The notes: generated from the sequence alone by a model not told the origin. A DNA stretch of 46,363 nucleotides from Nocardia caishijiensis NBRC 108228 (GCF_001612825.1 NZ_BDBE01000019.1:1-46363); one strand, 5' to 3'. Counted from the stretch's first letter, positions 7,702 to 16,913 are shown. A program made the numbers and translations.

Positions 7702-7736
7702 GGTACGCGGAAATCATGAGAAGCAGGGGGCTTTGA

Positions 7737-8822
7737 GTGGGGTCAGGTCCGGGTTCCGATACACGGGAACGTCATGAACCGAAAGTCGTGCTGGTCACCG
7801 GGGCCAGCCGCTACTTCGGTAGCAAGATCGCGTCCCGGCTCGCCGCCGATCCCGGTGTCGAACGGATCATCGCCGTCGACACCATGCCCCCCGGCCGTGA
7901 GGTGCGCCGCCGGATGGGCCGCACCGAATTCGTGCGGGCCGACATCAGGAATCCGCTGATCCGCAAGGTCGTCGAGAACAACGCCGTCGACACCGTCGTC
8001 CACGCGGCCGTACTCACCCGCCCACCCGCGCGCGGTGGTCGCGCGGTGATGAAGGACCTGAACGTGCTCGGGTCGATGCAGCTGCTCGCCGTGTGCCAGA
8101 AGGCGCAATCGGTGCGCCGCGTGGTCGTCCGTTCGTCGTCGGCGGTCTACGGGTGCAGCGCCAAGGACCCGGCGAGATTCACCGAGGAAATGAGCGCGCG
8201 CACGCCACCGGCAGGTTGGTTCGCCCGCGACATGATCGATATCGAGGCGCTCGTGCGCGCGATGGCGCGGCGCAGGCCCGATATCTCGGCCTCGATTCTG
8301 CGCTTGGCGCCGATCGTCGGTCCTCGCCTGGCCGACGGTGGCGTGCAATATCTGCGTTCACCGATCACCCCGACCGTGCTCGGGCGTGAAGCGCGGATGC
8401 AATTGCTGCACGAGGAAGACGCGGTCGCGGTGCTCGTGCACGCCGCCTCGCGTGCACACGGTGGCACCGTCAACGTGGCCGGAGACGGCGCGCTGGCGAT
8501 GTCGCAGGCCATTCGCCGGGCCGGGCGCATCGCCGCCCCGGTACCCCTCTTTGTTTTCCGCACCGTCGGCCGGAGCCTGATGGGCCCGGTCATGCGTGGA
8601 TTCAGCGGCGAACAACCCGACTACTTCTACTTCGGTTGTGGTCTCGACACCACCCGCATGCGAACCGAACTCGGCTTCACCCCGCGCTGGACGACGGTCC
8701 AGGCATTCGACGACTTCATCGCGGGCGCAGCGTTGCGGCCCGTCTTCGATCCGGCATGGATCGACGCCGCGGAACACAAACTGCTCGGCCTCCTCGGGGC
8801 CGGTTCAGGAGCGCACACATGA
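7737..8822 (+). CDS. NAD-dependent epimerase/dehydratase family protein (galE2/Rv0501-like)
   Basis: The 361-residue protein is an extended short-chain dehydrogenase. It has an N-terminal Rossmann motif KVVLVTGASRYFGSKIA (about residues 16-32), an acidic strand end IIAVDTMPPG, VVHAAVLTRP, and SSSAVYG at about 134-140. The canonical YxxxK catalytic pair is not obvious: the expected region reads PAGWFARDMIDIEALV, so sugar epimerase activity is doubtful. From memory Rv0501 (annotated galE2) holds the same place before a PlsC-type gene. Its stop overlaps the next start by 4 bases (ATGA), which suggests joint work on an envelope lipid or glycolipid. That job is inference. Confidence 0.8.
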   Translation: MGSGPGSDTRERHEPKVVLVTGASRYFGSKIASRLAADPGVERIIAVDTMPPGREVRRRMGRTEFVRADIRNPLIRKVVENNAVDTVVHAAVLTRPPARGGRAVMKDLNVLGSMQLLAVCQKAQSVRRVVVRSSSAVYGCSAKDPARFTEEMSARTPPAGWFARDMIDIEALVRAMARRRPDISASILRLAPIVGPRLADGGVQYLRSPITPTVLGREARMQLLHEEDAVAVLVHAASRAHGGTVNVAGDGALAMSQAIRRAGRIAAPVPLFVFRTVGRSLMGPVMRGFSGEQPDYFYFGCGLDTTRMRTELGFTPRWTTVQAFDDFIAGAALRPVFDPAWIDAAEHKLLGLLGAGSGAHT

Positions 8823-9835
8823 ACGAAGGAGCGAAAGTCATCCGTCTCGACGTGAATGTCGAGACCCGACACCGGCCGCCGACCCGGCGCAAACCGGACG
8901 TACCGGTCCAACCCGCCCCCGTCACCGCACTGAGCGATCACCGGCCGGGCATGCCGACCCGGCCGCCGAGGTCGCTGTCGGAGACGCTGCGCGACGCACT
9001 CGGCAAACAGATCGAGAGCACCGCGGAGTTCGCGCGGCGCAGGCTCACCGGTGACTACCAGATCGACGAATTCGGCTACGACGAGCATCTGCTCGAATCG
9101 GTGATCCTGCCCGCGCTGCGGCCGCTGTCGGAGTACTGGTTCCGGGTGGAGACGTCCGGCATCGAGAACATCCCGACCACCGGCGGCGCGCTGCTCGTCG
9201 CCAACCACGCGGGCACGGTCCCGCTCGACGGGTTGATGCTGCAGCTGGCCGTGCACGACAAGCACCCCGCCCACCGCGCCCTGCGTCTGCTGGCCGCCGA
9301 CCTCGTGTTCGAGCTGCCCGTCCTCGGCGCGCTCGCCCGCAAAGCGGGCCACACCCTCGCCTGCCATCCCGACGCCGAACGACTGCTGCGCTCCGGGCAC
9401 ATCGCCGGGGTGTTCCCCGAAGGCTTCAAGGGCGTCGGCAAGAACTACGCCGACCGGTACAAGCTGCAGCGTTTCGGTCGCGGCGGATTCGTCTCGGCGG
9501 CGGTGCGCACCGGTGTGCCGATCATCCCGGTGTCGATCGTCGGTTCGGAGGAGATCTACCCGAAGCTGGCCGATATCAAGCCGTTGGCGCGGCTGCTCGG
9601 CCTGCCGTACTTCCCGGTGACCCCGCTGTTCCCGCACCTCGGCCTGCTCGGCGCCGTTCCCGTGCCGTCGAAGTGGTACATCGAGTTCGGCGAACCCATC
9701 GCGACCACCGCCTTCGAGCCGGAGGAAGCCGACGACCCGATGACGATGTTCGAGGTCACCGACCAGGTCCGCGAAACCATCCAGCAGACGCTGTACAAGT
9801 TGCTCGCGAAGCGCAGAAACCCCGTTCTCGGCTAG
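8819..9835 (+). CDS. PlsC-type acyltransferase (Rv0502-like)
   Basis: The 338-residue protein has the glycerolipid acyltransferase fold. Block I is VANHAGTVPLD, with His130 and Asp137 in the HX6D arrangement. Block III is FPEGFKG, with Glu201 and Lys204. Block IV lies near VPIIPVSIVGSEE. It should transfer an acyl chain from acyl-CoA or acyl carrier to a hydroxyl acceptor, identity unknown. About 110 N-terminal residues precede the domain. The ATG at 8819 overlaps the upstream stop by 4 bases. The gene ends back-to-back with the convergent phosphatase gene: the two stop codons form TAG|CTA with no gap. Confidence 0.87.
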   Translation: MNEGAKVIRLDVNVETRHRPPTRRKPDVPVQPAPVTALSDHRPGMPTRPPRSLSETLRDALGKQIESTAEFARRRLTGDYQIDEFGYDEHLLESVILPALRPLSEYWFRVETSGIENIPTTGGALLVANHAGTVPLDGLMLQLAVHDKHPAHRALRLLAADLVFELPVLGALARKAGHTLACHPDAERLLRSGHIAGVFPEGFKGVGKNYADRYKLQRFGRGGFVSAAVRTGVPIIPVSIVGSEEIYPKLADIKPLARLLGLPYFPVTPLFPHLGLLGAVPVPSKWYIEFGEPIATTAFEPEEADDPMTMFEVTDQVRETIQQTLYKLLAKRRNPVLG

Positions 9836-10861
9836 CTAGTTCTCGCGGTGGCGGGCGACCGCCGCCGCGACCGCGCCGCCCGCCGCGCCGAGCGCCAGCG
9901 CGGTCGGGACGCCGATCTTGGCGGCCTTGCGTCCGGTGCGGAAGTCGCGAATCTCCCAGCCCCGGTTCTTGGCCACCTCGCGCAGGTCGGAATCGGGGTT
10001 GATGGCCACCGCCGTACCGACCAGCGAGAGCATCGGCACGTCGTTGTGGCTGTCGGAGTACGCGGTGCACCGCTTGAGATTCAGGCCCTCGCGAATCGCG
10101 AGAGTGCGCACGGCATGCGCCTTGCCGAGACCGTGCAGGATGTCACCGACCAGGCGGCCGGTGAACTTGCCGTCGACACTCTCGGCGACGGTACCGAGCG
10201 CGCCGGTGAGCCCGAGCCGCTTGGCGATCACATTCGCCAGCTCCACCGGCGTCGCGGTGACCAGCCACACCTGCTGACCGGCGTCGAGGTGCATCTGCGC
10301 GAGCGCGCGAGTACCCGGCCAGATCTTGTCGGCGATGATCTCGTCGTAGATCTCCTCACCGAGCATCGCCAGCTCGGCGGTTGGGCGACCGGCGATGAAG
10401 CTGAGCGCCTTCTCCCGGCCCGAGGCCATGTCGGAGGAGTTCTCCTTGCCGGTGACCCGGAACTTCACCTGCTTCCAGGCGACATCGACCAGATCGGAGG
10501 TCTTGAAGTACTTGCGGGCCGCGAGACCCCGCGCGAAGTGCACGATCGAGGCGCCCTGCACGAGGGTGTTGTCGACGTCGAAGAAGGCGGCCGCGGTGAG
10601 GTCGCGCGGCACTTCCGGGCCCGCGTCGGTGCCCTGCTCGGCCAATTCCGCGTCGTGCAGCGTGAGGGCGGCGTCGGCGCTGGCCTCACCGGCCAGATTC
10701 GCGCGCAACTCCTCCTCACTCGGCCCGAACGGGCTGCGCGGCAACCGCGCGAACTGTTCCTGCAGTTCTTGGCCGAGGCGGCTGGGCTGCCACCGCGCAG
10801 GGAACTCGCCGAATCGCCCTGCGACGAATCCGGCCCTAGTCACCTTCGAACGTTCCGGCAC
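9836..10861 (-). CDS. HAD-family phosphatase, SerB1-like (Rv0505c)
   Basis: The 341-residue protein has a HAD IB core with the nucleophile motif [11 protein letters not shown] (Asp95, Asp97), VTATPVEL (motif II Thr) and [11 protein letters not shown] (motif IV). A basic N-terminal region of about 85 residues precedes it. A hydrophobic Ala/Gly-rich helix near 318-335 may anchor it in the membrane. It is annotated in mycobacteria (from memory) as SerB1, but phosphoserine specificity is unproven. Some relatives act on phospholipid or lysophosphatidate headgroups, which would suit the adjoining PlsC gene. The GTG at 10861 has GGAGG six bases ahead. Confidence 0.85.
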   Translation of the reverse strand: MPERSKVTRAGFVAGRFGEFPARWQPSRLGQELQEQFARLPRSPFGPSEEELRANLAGEASADAALTLHDAELAEQGTDAGPEVPRDLTAAAFFDVDNTLVQGASIVHFARGLAARKYFKTSDLVDVAWKQVKFRVTGKENSSDMASGREKALSFIAGRPTAELAMLGEEIYDEIIADKIWPGTRALAQMHLDAGQQVWLVTATPVELANVIAKRLGLTGALGTVAESVDGKFTGRLVGDILHGLGKAHAVRTLAIREGLNLKRCTAYSDSHNDVPMLSLVGTAVAINPDSDLREVAKNRGWEIRDFRTGRKAAKIGVPTALALGAAGGAVAAAVARHREN

Positions 10862-10935
10862 CAGTACCCTCCGCTAGTCGCGCGAACATGTCCACAGTAA
10901 CCGGATTCACCGACATGCCGCGGCGAGCCCGGGGA

Positions 10936-10941
10936 TTAAAT
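10936..10941 (+). promoter_or_regulatory. -10-like hexamer of a possible leaderless promoter (glutaredoxin-like gene)
   Basis: TTAAAT is followed by 7 bases and the ATG at 10949. It matches four of six consensus bases but lacks the A at position two, so it is weaker than the others in this window. Confidence 0.35.
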
Positions 10942-10948
10942 AAGAGCC

Positions 10949-11230
10949 ATGACTAATCCCACACCAACCGTGACCCTGTTGACGCGCGCCGGTTGCGGAA
11001 TGTGCACCATCGCACTGGCCCAACTGGAGACCATCTGTGGTGATTTCGGTCTCCCGGTACAGACCGTGGACGTCGACGAAGCCGCGGCGACCGACCCCGC
11101 ATTGCGTGCCGAATACGGCGATCGGCTGCCCGTTGTGCTGTTGGACGGCCGTGAACACAGCTATTTCGACGTCGATGAGCCACGTTTGCGGGCCGATCTG
11201 AGCCGTTTCGCTGGTCGCGGGGGAAAATGA
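10949..11230 (+). CDS. Glutaredoxin/thioredoxin-fold small redox protein (Rv0508-like)
   Basis: The 93-residue protein begins TVTLLTRAGCGMC, with the redox pair Cys16 and Cys19 after the first strand. It continues with VDVDEAAATDPALRAEYGD and the cis-proline segment LPVVLLDG, as in the DUF836/glutaredoxin-like family. It probably reduces disulfides through mycothiol or thioredoxin reductase. Partners are unknown. From memory Rv0508 lies just before hemA in M. tuberculosis. Here rex has been kept or inserted between them. The stop lies 18 bases before the Rex operator, so NADH status may also affect read-through from this gene. Confidence 0.85.
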   Translation: MTNPTPTVTLLTRAGCGMCTIALAQLETICGDFGLPVQTVDVDEAAATDPALRAEYGDRLPVVLLDGREHSYFDVDEPRLRADLSRFAGRGGK

Positions 11231-11247
11231 GGCCAAATTCACCGACT

Positions 11248-11265
11248 TTGTGAACGCCTGCACAA
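11248..11265. promoter_or_regulatory. Rex operator (ROP)
   Basis: TTGTGAACGCCTGCACAA is an 18-base inverted repeat with half-sites TTGTG and CACAA. It agrees with the known actinobacterial Rex operator core TGTGAACnnnTTCACA at most positions. It lies 172 bases before the rex start and overlaps the predicted -35 element. Confidence 0.82.
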
Positions 11266-11276
11266 GCGGTTACGGT
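11248..11276 (+). promoter_or_regulatory. Promoter of rex-hemACD, overlapped by the Rex operator
   Basis: The -35 TTGTGA (11248-11253), a spacer of exactly 17 bases and the -10 TACGGT (11271-11276) form a good sigma-70-type promoter. Because the operator starts at the same base as the -35, bound Rex would exclude RNA polymerase. The transcript would start near 11283. Confidence 0.65.
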
Positions 11277-11293
11277 GGTGGCACGCATTCCGC

Positions 11294-11317
11294 ACCGCCG
11301 CTGACAGCAGCGGTGGT
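11294..11317 (+). promoter_or_regulatory. Hairpin in the rex leader
   Basis: ACCGCCGCTG and CAGCGGTGGT pair over ten positions (one G-U) around the loop ACAG, about 10 bases into the predicted transcript. No T-run follows. It may stabilise or shape the 150-base leader. Confidence 0.4.
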
Positions 11318-11436
11318 GATCGAGTTTGTACGCCCCCCATGGCACCGGTCGCTGCCTCGAGACGCAGCGGCCCACAACCGGTGAAGCAACGACAGGTACC
11401 GGACCGCGATCAGGCCCGGAACGAGGAGCCGACGAC

Positions 11437-12381
11437 GTGACAGAGCAGCACGAGACGCCGACAGGCGCCTCCGGCAAGGCTCTCGGGCGGGATATCCCGC
11501 AAGCCACGGTGACTCGTCTTGCTACCTATCTTCGGGTTCTGGCCGGCTTGGCCGACTCCGGTGTTGCCATCGTATCGAGTGAGGAACTGGCTGTCGCGGC
11601 GGGTGTCAATTCGGCGAAGCTGCGCAAGGATCTTTCCTTCCTCGGACCCAACGGTGTGCGGGGTGTCGGCTATGACGTAGCCAAGTTGCGCACCAGGATC
11701 GAAGACGTGCTCGGTTTGTCGCAGGGACATCGGGTGGTGCTGATCGGCGCGGGCAACCTCGGCCGCGCCCTGGTCGGCTATGGCGGTTTCGGGGTACGTG
11801 GCTTCACCGTGGTCGGCATCTTCGACAACGATCCGGCGGTGATCGGCCAGTCGTACGCCGGTCTCGTCGTGCGCGATGTCGACCTGCTCGTCGCCCAGAT
11901 CCCCGCCCTCGACCCGACGATCGCGCTGCTCGCGGTCCCCGACGAGGCCGCGCAGGACGTGTGCGACCGCCTCGTCGACGCCGGGGTGCTGTCGATCCTG
12001 AGTTTCGCCCCGTGCGAGTTGCGCGTGCCCGCGCACGTGCAGATCCGCCGGGTGGACCTGGCGATGGAACTGCAGATGTTGTCCTTCGACGCCGCCCGCA
12101 ACGACGCGCCGGTACTGCCCGTGGTCGCCCACGCGAGCTCCGGTCGGGTCGCGCGCCGGGTGCCGCCGCAGAACCATCCCGCCCTCAATCACCCCGCGCC
12201 GGTCGAACCGGCGCGCGGCAGGCCGCCGCGTCGCACCGCGCCGCACTCGGCCAACCCGCATGCGGCAACGCCAGCCAAGCACCCAGGGATCGGTGATCAC
12301 CCCATGAGCGAGCGTCAGCGAGCGAACCAACAGGCAGGCGCGCGTGCGCGTGTGACCGAACCGGGCGAGGTGCAGTCATGA
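11437..12381 (+). CDS. rex: Redox-sensing transcriptional repressor Rex
   Basis: The 314-residue protein has a winged-helix N-terminal domain, with the recognition region around [14 protein letters not shown] (residues 57-70), and a Rossmann NAD(H) domain with [13 protein letters not shown] (100-112), VVGIFDND and [10 protein letters not shown]. Rex releases DNA when NADH is high. The GTG at 11437 lies 9 bases after GAGGAG. An upstream in-frame start would add 37 residues unlike the family. The conserved core ends near residue 218. About 95 further residues are Pro/Ala/Arg-rich and run through a GAGCGAGCG-type DNA repeat, an unusual tail. The stop overlaps hemA by 4 bases. Its own promoter carries a Rex site, so it is autoregulated. 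Confidence 0.94.
   Translation: MTEQHETPTGASGKALGRDIPQATVTRLATYLRVLAGLADSGVAIVSSEELAVAAGVNSAKLRKDLSFLGPNGVRGVGYDVAKLRTRIEDVLGLSQGHRVVLIGAGNLGRALVGYGGFGVRGFTVVGIFDNDPAVIGQSYAGLVVRDVDLLVAQIPALDPTIALLAVPDEAAQDVCDRLVDAGVLSILSFAPCELRVPAHVQIRRVDLAMELQMLSFDAARNDAPVLPVVAHASSGRVARRVPPQNHPALNHPAPVEPARGRPPRRTAPHSANPHAATPAKHPGIGDHPMSERQRANQQAGARARVTEPGEVQS
12304..12330 (+). repeat. GAGCGAGCG-type repeat element inside the 3' end of rex
   Basis: The stretch contains GAGCGAGCG, then CAGCGAGCG, in imperfect tandem and encodes MSERQRANQ of the Rex tail. From memory, close variants beginning ATGAGCGAGCGCAGCGAGC are scattered widely through Nocardia, Rhodococcus and mycobacterial genomes, mostly between genes. 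Confidence 0.5.
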
Positions 12382-13772
12382 GCATTCTGCTGGTCGGGAT
12401 CTCCCATCGCAGTGCCCCCGTTTCGGTGCTGGAGAAGGTGGCCGTGAGCGAGGCCGACCGGCCCAAGCTGGTCGACCGGTTGCTCGAGTCGAGCCATGTG
12501 TCCGAGGCGATGATCGTGTCCACCTGCAACCGGGTGGAGGTGTACGCGGTGGTCGACGCCTTCCACGGCGGCCTCGACGTGGTGGGCGGGTTGCTCACCG
12601 AGCATTCCGGGATGGCCTTCGCCGACCTCACCCGGCACGCCTACGTGCGCTACAGCGAGGCCGCCGCCGAGCATCTGTTCGCGGTGGCCAGCGGGCTGGA
12701 CTCGATGGTCGTGGGTGAGCAGCAGGTGCTCAGCCAGATCCGTAGCGCCTACGCCAGCGCCGACAACCAGCAGGCCGTCGGGCGCACCCTGCACGAGCTG
12801 GCCCAGCACGGGTTGCGCGTCGGCAAGCGGGTGCACGCCGAGACCGGCATCGACCGGGCCGGTGCGTCGGTGGTGTCGGTCGCGCTCGACCGGGCGCGTG
12901 GCGTGATCGGTGACCTCACCGGGCGCACCGCCGTCGTGCTCGGCGCGGGCGCCATGGGCGGGCTCGCTGTCGCGCATCTGTCGCGGGCCGGCATCGGCCG
13001 GATCGTGGTGGTGAACCGCACGCTCGACCGCGCGCAGCGACTCGCCGAGACCGGGCGGACCATGCACGGTGTCGACGCCCTCGCCGTCGAGGCGGGCGGC
13101 CTCACCGACGCCATGGCCGGAGCCGACGTCGTCATCACCTGTACCGGCGCGGTCGGGGCCGTGGTGACCCTGGCCGACACCCACCGGGCCCTCGCTGGCC
13201 GGGCGGCCACCGGTGCGGCCGAACGGCCGCTGGTGTTCTGCGATCTGGGCCTGCCCCGCGATGTCGACCACGCCGTGGCCGGGCTGCCCGGAGTCGTCGT
13301 GATCGACATCGAATCGCTGCAGCGCGATCCGGCCGCCGGTGCCGCGGCCGACGACACCGCCGCCGCCCGCGCGATCGTCGCCGACGAACTCACCAAATAC
13401 CTTGCCGGGCAACGCATGGCCGAGGTCACCCCAACGGTGGCCGCGCTGCGTCAGCGTGCCGCCGAGGTGGTCGAGGCCGAACTGCTTCGCCTCGACTCGC
13501 GGCTGCCCGACCTGGCCGACCCGACTCGCGACGAGGTGGCGCGCACCGTGCGCCGCGTCGTTGACAAGCTGCTGCACGCGCCGACGGTGCGCGTGAAGCA
13601 ACTGGCGTCCACGCCGGGCGGTGACAGCTACGCCGAGGCGCTGCGCGAGCTGTTCGAACTGAAACCCGGTGCGGTGCAAGCGGTTGCCGCGCCCATGGAG
13701 GTCGCCGCGGCCGAGCCCGCGCTGGCCGACGACTTCACCGCGGGACACCTCGGCGACGGGCAGTCGGCATGA
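12378..13772 (+). CDS. hemA: Glutamyl-tRNA reductase
   Basis: The 464-residue enzyme makes glutamate-1-semialdehyde from glutamyl-tRNA with NADPH, the first committed step of the C5 haem pathway. The catalytic Cys50 lies in [23 protein letters not shown] (about residue 113) forms part of the substrate site. The NADPH domain shows [17 protein letters not shown] near 187-203 and [14 protein letters not shown] helical dimerisation domain fills the C-terminus. The ATG at 12378 overlaps the rex stop (ATGA). Production is therefore tied to NADH status through the Rex operator. A non-conserved acidic/Ala-rich tail ends the protein. Confidence 0.97.
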   Translation: MSILLVGISHRSAPVSVLEKVAVSEADRPKLVDRLLESSHVSEAMIVSTCNRVEVYAVVDAFHGGLDVVGGLLTEHSGMAFADLTRHAYVRYSEAAAEHLFAVASGLDSMVVGEQQVLSQIRSAYASADNQQAVGRTLHELAQHGLRVGKRVHAETGIDRAGASVVSVALDRARGVIGDLTGRTAVVLGAGAMGGLAVAHLSRAGIGRIVVVNRTLDRAQRLAETGRTMHGVDALAVEAGGLTDAMAGADVVITCTGAVGAVVTLADTHRALAGRAATGAAERPLVFCDLGLPRDVDHAVAGLPGVVVIDIESLQRDPAAGAAADDTAAARAIVADELTKYLAGQRMAEVTPTVAALRQRAAEVVEAELLRLDSRLPDLADPTRDEVARTVRRVVDKLLHAPTVRVKQLASTPGGDSYAEALRELFELKPGAVQAVAAPMEVAAAEPALADDFTAGHLGDGQSA

Positions 13773-13830
13773 CCGCCCGCGCCGCAACACACCACCAGCC
13801 GAAGCCCGGACGTGCGAAGAAGGGCACATC

Positions 13831-14865
13831 ATGACCACGACAGTGCAGGAAGAGGACACCGTGACCGCAGGAAGCGCTCGTGCGCCCTGGCGGATCGGCA
13901 CGCGCGGCAGCCTGTTGGCGCTGACCCAGGCGGGTACCGTGCGTGACGCCCTGATCGCGGCGGGCCAACCCGCCGAACTGGTCGTGATCAAAACCCCCGG
14001 CGATCTGTCGTCGGACCCGGTGCAGAAGATCGGCGTCGGCGTGTTCACCTCCGCCCTGCGCGACGAGCTCGCTCTCGGCGGTATCGATATCGCGGTGCAC
14101 TCGTACAAGGATCTGCCGACCGCGCAGGACCCGCGCTTCACCATCGCCGCGATCCCGCCGCGCGAGGACCCGCGTGACGCGCTGGTCGCCCGCGACGGGC
14201 TGGTGCTCGGTGAGCTGCCCGCGGGCGCGAAGGTCGGTACCTCCGCACCCCGACGCGCCGCCCAGCTGCGCGCGCTCGGTCTCGGCCTCGACATCCTCCC
14301 GCTGCGCGGCAACATCGACTCGCGCCTGCGCAAGGTGAGCGAGGGCGAACTCGACGCCATCGTCATCGCCAGGGCGGGCCTGTGCCGGATCGGGCGTACC
14401 GAGGCCATCACCGAATCGCTCGAGCCGGTGCAGATGCTGCCCGCTCCCTCCCAGGGCGCGCTCGCGGTGGAGTGCCGCAGCGACGACCCGCAGCTGATCG
14501 AGGTGCTGTCCGGCTTGGACGACGCGCCGACCCGGTACGCGGTGGAAGCCGAACGGTCGCTGCTCGGCGAACTCGAGGCGGGCTGCACGGCCCCGATCGG
14601 CGCGCTGGCCGAGGTCGTCGAGTCGATCGACGAGGACGGCCGGATCTTCGAGGAACTGTCGCTGCGCGCCTGCGCGGCCGCGATCGACGGTTCCGACGTG
14701 CTGCGGGCGTCGATCGTCGGGGCGCCGGAGGACGCCGCCGAACTCGGGCGCACGCTGGCCCGCGAACTGCTCGACCTGGGTGCCCGCGCCCTGCTGAGCG
14801 TCGCCGATGAGCCAGCGCCCGCCACAGACTTCCCTAATTCCAGCCCGATGGAGAACAACCGATGA
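13831..14865 (+). CDS. hemC: Hydroxymethylbilane synthase (porphobilinogen deaminase)
   Basis: The 344-residue enzyme joins four porphobilinogens into hydroxymethylbilane. Seen are [12 protein letters not shown] (residues 22-33), the catalytic loop HSYKDLPT (90-97), [10 protein letters not shown] (157-166) and the dipyrromethane-cofactor Cys252 in [12 protein letters not shown]. The ATG at 13831 is preceded by GAAGAAGGG. A GTG at 13861 is also plausible because AGGAAGAGG ends five bases before it, and it would remove ten unconserved residues. The gap from hemA is 58 bases, and the stop overlaps hemD by 4 bases. Confidence 0.95.
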   Translation: MTTTVQEEDTVTAGSARAPWRIGTRGSLLALTQAGTVRDALIAAGQPAELVVIKTPGDLSSDPVQKIGVGVFTSALRDELALGGIDIAVHSYKDLPTAQDPRFTIAAIPPREDPRDALVARDGLVLGELPAGAKVGTSAPRRAAQLRALGLGLDILPLRGNIDSRLRKVSEGELDAIVIARAGLCRIGRTEAITESLEPVQMLPAPSQGALAVECRSDDPQLIEVLSGLDDAPTRYAVEAERSLLGELEAGCTAPIGALAEVVESIDEDGRIFEELSLRACAAAIDGSDVLRASIVGAPEDAAELGRTLARELLDLGARALLSVADEPAPATDFPNSSPMENNR

Positions 14866-16433
14866 GCAGCCGAGCCACCAAGAAGCAACCCGGGCGGATC
14901 CTTTTCGTCGGATCCGGCCCCGGCGACCCGGCCCTGCTGACCGTGCGCGCTCGTGAGGTGCTCGAGCGGGCGACGTTGGCGTTCACCGACCCCGACGTGG
15001 ACAAGGGCGTGCTCGCCCTCATCGGTGCCGCGGTGGAACCGGGTGCGGACGGACAGCGCCCGGTGGACGTGCGTCCGGCGCTCGGCGAACCCGCCGAGGT
15101 GGCCAAGACGCTGATCGCCGAGGCCCGCAACGGCCACGACGTGGTCCGCATCGTCACCGGTGACCCGCTCACCACCGATTCGGTGATCAGCGAGGTCAAC
15201 TCCGTCACCCGTTCGCACATGGTGTTCGAGGTGTTGCCCGGCCTGCCCAACGGTTCGGCGGTGCCGAGCTACGCCGGTATCGCCCTCGGCTCCGGGCACA
15301 CCGAGGCCGATGTGCGCGGGGAAGTGGACTGGGCCGCGCTGGCCGCCGCCCCCGGCCCGCTGGTGCTGCACGCCACCTCCGGGCACCTGGCCGAGACCGC
15401 GAGCGCGCTGGTGGAGCACGGGCTCGCACCGCAGACCCCGGTCGCGGTGACGGTGCGTGGCACCACTCGTCAGCAGCGCACCATCGAGGCCACGCTCGCC
15501 TCGCTGAACAATGCCGCTTCCGAGCTGGTCGGCCCGCTGGTCGTCACGGTCGGTAAAGAGGTGGAGAAGCGTTCGAAGATGTCGTGGTGGGAGTCGCGGG
15601 CGCTCTACGGCTGGACCGTGCTCGTGCCGCGCACCAAGGACCAGGCCGGTGAGATGAGCGAACGGCTCGTCACCCACGGCGCCATTCCGATGGAGGTGCC
15701 GACCATCGCGGTCGAGCCGCCGCGCAGCCCCGCGCAGATGGAACGCGCGGTGAAGGGCCTGGTCGACGGCCGCTACCAGTGGGTGGTGTTCACCTCCACC
15801 AACGCGGTGCGCGCGGTGTGGGAGAAGTTCGCCGAGTTCGGGCTCGACGCGCGGGCGTTCTCCGGTGTGAAGATCGCGTGTGTGGGCGAGGCGACAGCCG
15901 AGAAGGTGCGCTCCTTCGGCATCAACCCCGAGTTGGTGCCCAGCGGTGAACAGTCCTCCGAGGGTCTGCTCGCCGACTTCCCGCCCTACGACGACGTGTT
16001 CGACCCGGTGAACCGGGTGCTGTTGCCCCGCGCCGACATCGCCACCGAGACCCTCGCCGAGGGCCTGCGCGAACGTGGCTGGGAGATCGACGACGTCACC
16101 GCCTACCGCACGGTGCGTGCCTCGCCGCCGCCCGCGGAGACCCGCGAGATGATCAAGACCGGCGGTTTCGACGCGGTGCTGTTCACCTCGTCCTCTACCG
16201 TCCGCAATCTGGTCGGTATCGCGGGCAAGCCGCACGCGCGGACGATCGTGGCCTGCATCGGCCCGAAGACCGCCGAGACGGCGATCGAGTTCGGGCTGCG
16301 CGTGGACGTGCAGCCCGAGACCGCGCAGGTCGGTCCGCTGGTCGAGGCACTGGCCGAGCACGCGTCGCGTCTGCGCGCCGAGGGCCTGTTGCCGCCGCCG
16401 CGCAAGAAGAGCCGCCGCAGCAGCAGCCGCTAG
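14862..16433 (+). CDS. hemD: Uroporphyrinogen-III synthase fused to an N-terminal tetrapyrrole methyltransferase-like domain
   Basis: The 523-residue protein has two parts. Residues about 12-240 follow the uroporphyrinogen methyltransferase fold: [16 protein letters not shown] (15-30), then [12 protein letters not shown] and [18 protein letters not shown]. The YDRLV motif expected after the first block reads FTDPDV. From about residue 247 the uroporphyrinogen-III synthase domain begins with [16 protein letters not shown] and carries [12 protein letters not shown] and [13 protein letters not shown]. The fusion is standard in this group (Rv0511, from memory). The synthase closes hydroxymethylbilane to uroporphyrinogen III. 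Whether the N-terminal domain still methylates is open. The ATG overlaps the hemC stop, and a strong terminator follows. Confidence 0.93.
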   Translation: MSSRATKKQPGRILFVGSGPGDPALLTVRAREVLERATLAFTDPDVDKGVLALIGAAVEPGADGQRPVDVRPALGEPAEVAKTLIAEARNGHDVVRIVTGDPLTTDSVISEVNSVTRSHMVFEVLPGLPNGSAVPSYAGIALGSGHTEADVRGEVDWAALAAAPGPLVLHATSGHLAETASALVEHGLAPQTPVAVTVRGTTRQQRTIEATLASLNNAASELVGPLVVTVGKEVEKRSKMSWWESRALYGWTVLVPRTKDQAGEMSERLVTHGAIPMEVPTIAVEPPRSPAQMERAVKGLVDGRYQWVVFTSTNAVRAVWEKFAEFGLDARAFSGVKIACVGEATAEKVRSFGINPELVPSGEQSSEGLLADFPPYDDVFDPVNRVLLPRADIATETLAEGLRERGWEIDDVTAYRTVRASPPPAETREMIKTGGFDAVLFTSSSTVRNLVGIAGKPHARTIVACIGPKTAETAIEFGLRVDVQPETAQVGPLVEALAEHASRLRAEGLLPPPRKKSRRSSSR

Positions 16434-16448
16434 CCGTCGCAGATACCC

Positions 16449-16478
16449 CGAAAGCCCGCCCGCGAAGGCGGGCTTTCG
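16449..16478. terminator. Bidirectional intrinsic terminator between hemD and the convergent small gene
   Basis: A perfect 12-bp stem (CGAAAGCCCGCC with GGCGGGCTTTCG) surrounds a 6-base loop. AAA and TTT within the stem give a short A/T end in both directions. It sits in the middle of the 56-base convergent gap. Confidence 0.85.
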
Positions 16479-16489
16479 GCGTATCCGGA

Positions 16490-16771
16490 TCATCGGCTGT
16501 AGCGCAGCAGTGTGCGCACGAGCCGACAGGTGGCATCCGACGGCGCGCGCAGATCGATCTTCTCGGCGGTGCGCCGGATCGTGTCGTTGGTCGCTTGATT
16601 CGGCAGGTACACACCGGAATCGAGCAGGGCGATGGTCAGCCGCATGGCCTTGAGCCTGCGGTTGTGCGCGATGTACCACCGGCGCGGCCGACCGGCGGGC
16701 AGGCGCTTCTTCTCCAGCGGAACGTAGGGCTCGGTGATGAAGGTCTTTCGTTGTGCGGCAATGGCGTTCAT
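16490..16771 (-). CDS. Small basic protein of unknown function
   Basis: The 93-residue product begins MNAIAAQRKTF at ATG 16771, which has an excellent AGGGAGGA box ahead of it. It is rich in Arg and Lys (KKRLPAGRPRRW, HNRRLKAMR) with a single Cys near the end, and has no signal peptide or membrane segment. The basic character and size would suit a nucleic-acid-binding protein, but I recognise no family. An in-frame reading from 17140 would add 123 residues of poor composition that run through the divergent promoter region, so it is rejected. It shares the terminator at 16449-16478 with hemD. Confidence 0.65.
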   Translation of the reverse strand: MNAIAAQRKTFITEPYVPLEKKRLPAGRPRRWYIAHNRRLKAMRLTIALLDSGVYLPNQATNDTIRRTAEKIDLRAPSDATCRLVRTLLRYSR

Positions 16772-16904
16772 CGGCGTCCTCCCTCGCGAACGGATCACAC
16801 CGTGTGCGGCGCGATCCTCGAACACGCTTTCGATTGTATCGGGAGGTACCGACAAGTTTCGCCGCCTGCGACCGGAAGTTGTTGTGCTCCTGAATGATTG
16901 GAAG

Positions 16905-16913
16905 TTATCCACA
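16905..16913 (+). promoter_or_regulatory. Single DnaA-box-like nonamer
   Basis: TTATCCACA, identical to the classical DnaA box, lies in the 252-base divergent gap (16772-17023) between the small basic protein and the serine hydrolase. It is isolated, so it is not an origin. Confidence 0.35.

Noticed and set aside
12315..16679. A minus-strand open frame of more than 1,400 codons opposite rex-hemA-hemC-hemD
   Set aside because: It is the mirror of strong coding bias in high-GC DNA. It is antisense to four certain genes, and its composition (Arg/Gly/His/Val runs) matches no family.
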